Shown here piece after piece: positions 63,974-64,000 of a stretch of DNA of 64,000 nucleotides. The stretch comes from Wenzhouxiangellaceae bacterium (GTDB lineage: Bacteria > Pseudomonadota > Gammaproteobacteria > Xanthomonadales > Wenzhouxiangellaceae). The position numbers and the translations under genes are program-made. The notes below the pieces were generated by a model that did not search any database, was not told where the DNA came from, and was given only the letters and a program-made list of their open reading frames with translations. Where the stretch lies: the NCBI GenBank assembly GCA_028289455.1, contig JANQPN010000080.1, positions 1-64,000 on the forward strand, in the 5' to 3' direction. Position 1 is the stretch's first letter, and each line of letters starts with the position of its first letter.

Positions 63974-64000
63974 ATCTAACTCCCATGGGTTTGATGAATA

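Overview
The window is a chromosomal segment of a Gammaproteobacterium. It starts inside the 5' third of a 16S rRNA gene on the minus strand, and its protein genes include gdhA, rsgA, a SulP transporter, ECF sigma/kinase pairs and many signal-peptide-bearing proteins. The large number of secreted FG-GAP, Asp-box and beta-helix proteins, the DGFE tails and the ECF-sigma/Ser-Thr-kinase-TPR pairs suggest the Marinicella/Lysobacterales neighbourhood. That placement is an inference from family content, not from a search. I see no insertion sequences, phage genes, CRISPR arrays or tRNA genes.

Layout. 1-860: 16S rRNA 5' part with leader, boxA and two tandem sigma-70 promoters, all on the minus strand. 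860-2928: a secreted beta-helix protein and an unknown protein. 2956-6293: ECF sigma/STK-TPR pair 1 (minus). 6470-9511: gdhA, a secreted protein, a COQ4-like protein and a zinc-ribbon protein (plus). 9763-13621: an FG-GAP protein, an unknown basic protein and a secreted cyclophilin with an extra module. 13689-17913: the DUF2339/DUF3999 pair. 18063-29118: secreted repeat proteins, a PhyH oxygenase, a nucleoside hydrolase and an M28 peptidase. 29319-32294: membrane proteins around a TetR regulator with two matched operators. 32288-43211: a degenerate amidohydrolase fusion, a NYN-LOTUS protein, DUF3179, DUF899, DUF885 and small proteins. 43314-47760: PSD-like protein, OxyR-like LysR regulator, a truncated carbonic anhydrase reading frame and a SulP transporter. 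48024-49049: rsgA. 49097-52392: ECF sigma/STK-TPR pair 2. 52563-63973: two giant secreted proteins, a serine hydrolase, a membrane-anchored AraC regulator and a DUF885-like protein.

How the genes may work together. Two paralogous sigma/kinase modules suggest signalling through membrane-anchored kinases whose other side is a TPR scaffold. Five envelope proteins share an acidic-x-hydrophobic-aromatic/Leu-x-[DN]-G-F-E motif, four of them at or near the C-terminus; this is the best candidate here for an undescribed sorting or export signal. A different tail, of IPTL-CTERM type, ends the 1150-residue FG-GAP protein, so two C-terminal sorting routes may coexist. A roughly 125-residue module beginning with a Gly-[Ser/Ala]-Trp-Phe motif links the secreted cyclophilin to the diheme propeller protein. 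The LysR/carbonic-anhydrase-remnant/SulP cluster looks like a bicarbonate-uptake locus whose carbonic anhydrase has decayed to an N-terminal fragment.

Limits: family assignments are by eye from motifs; no database search was run. Start codons were moved from the longest frame where a Shine-Dalgarno sequence, a signal peptide or a neighbouring gene argued for it, and each such choice is stated.
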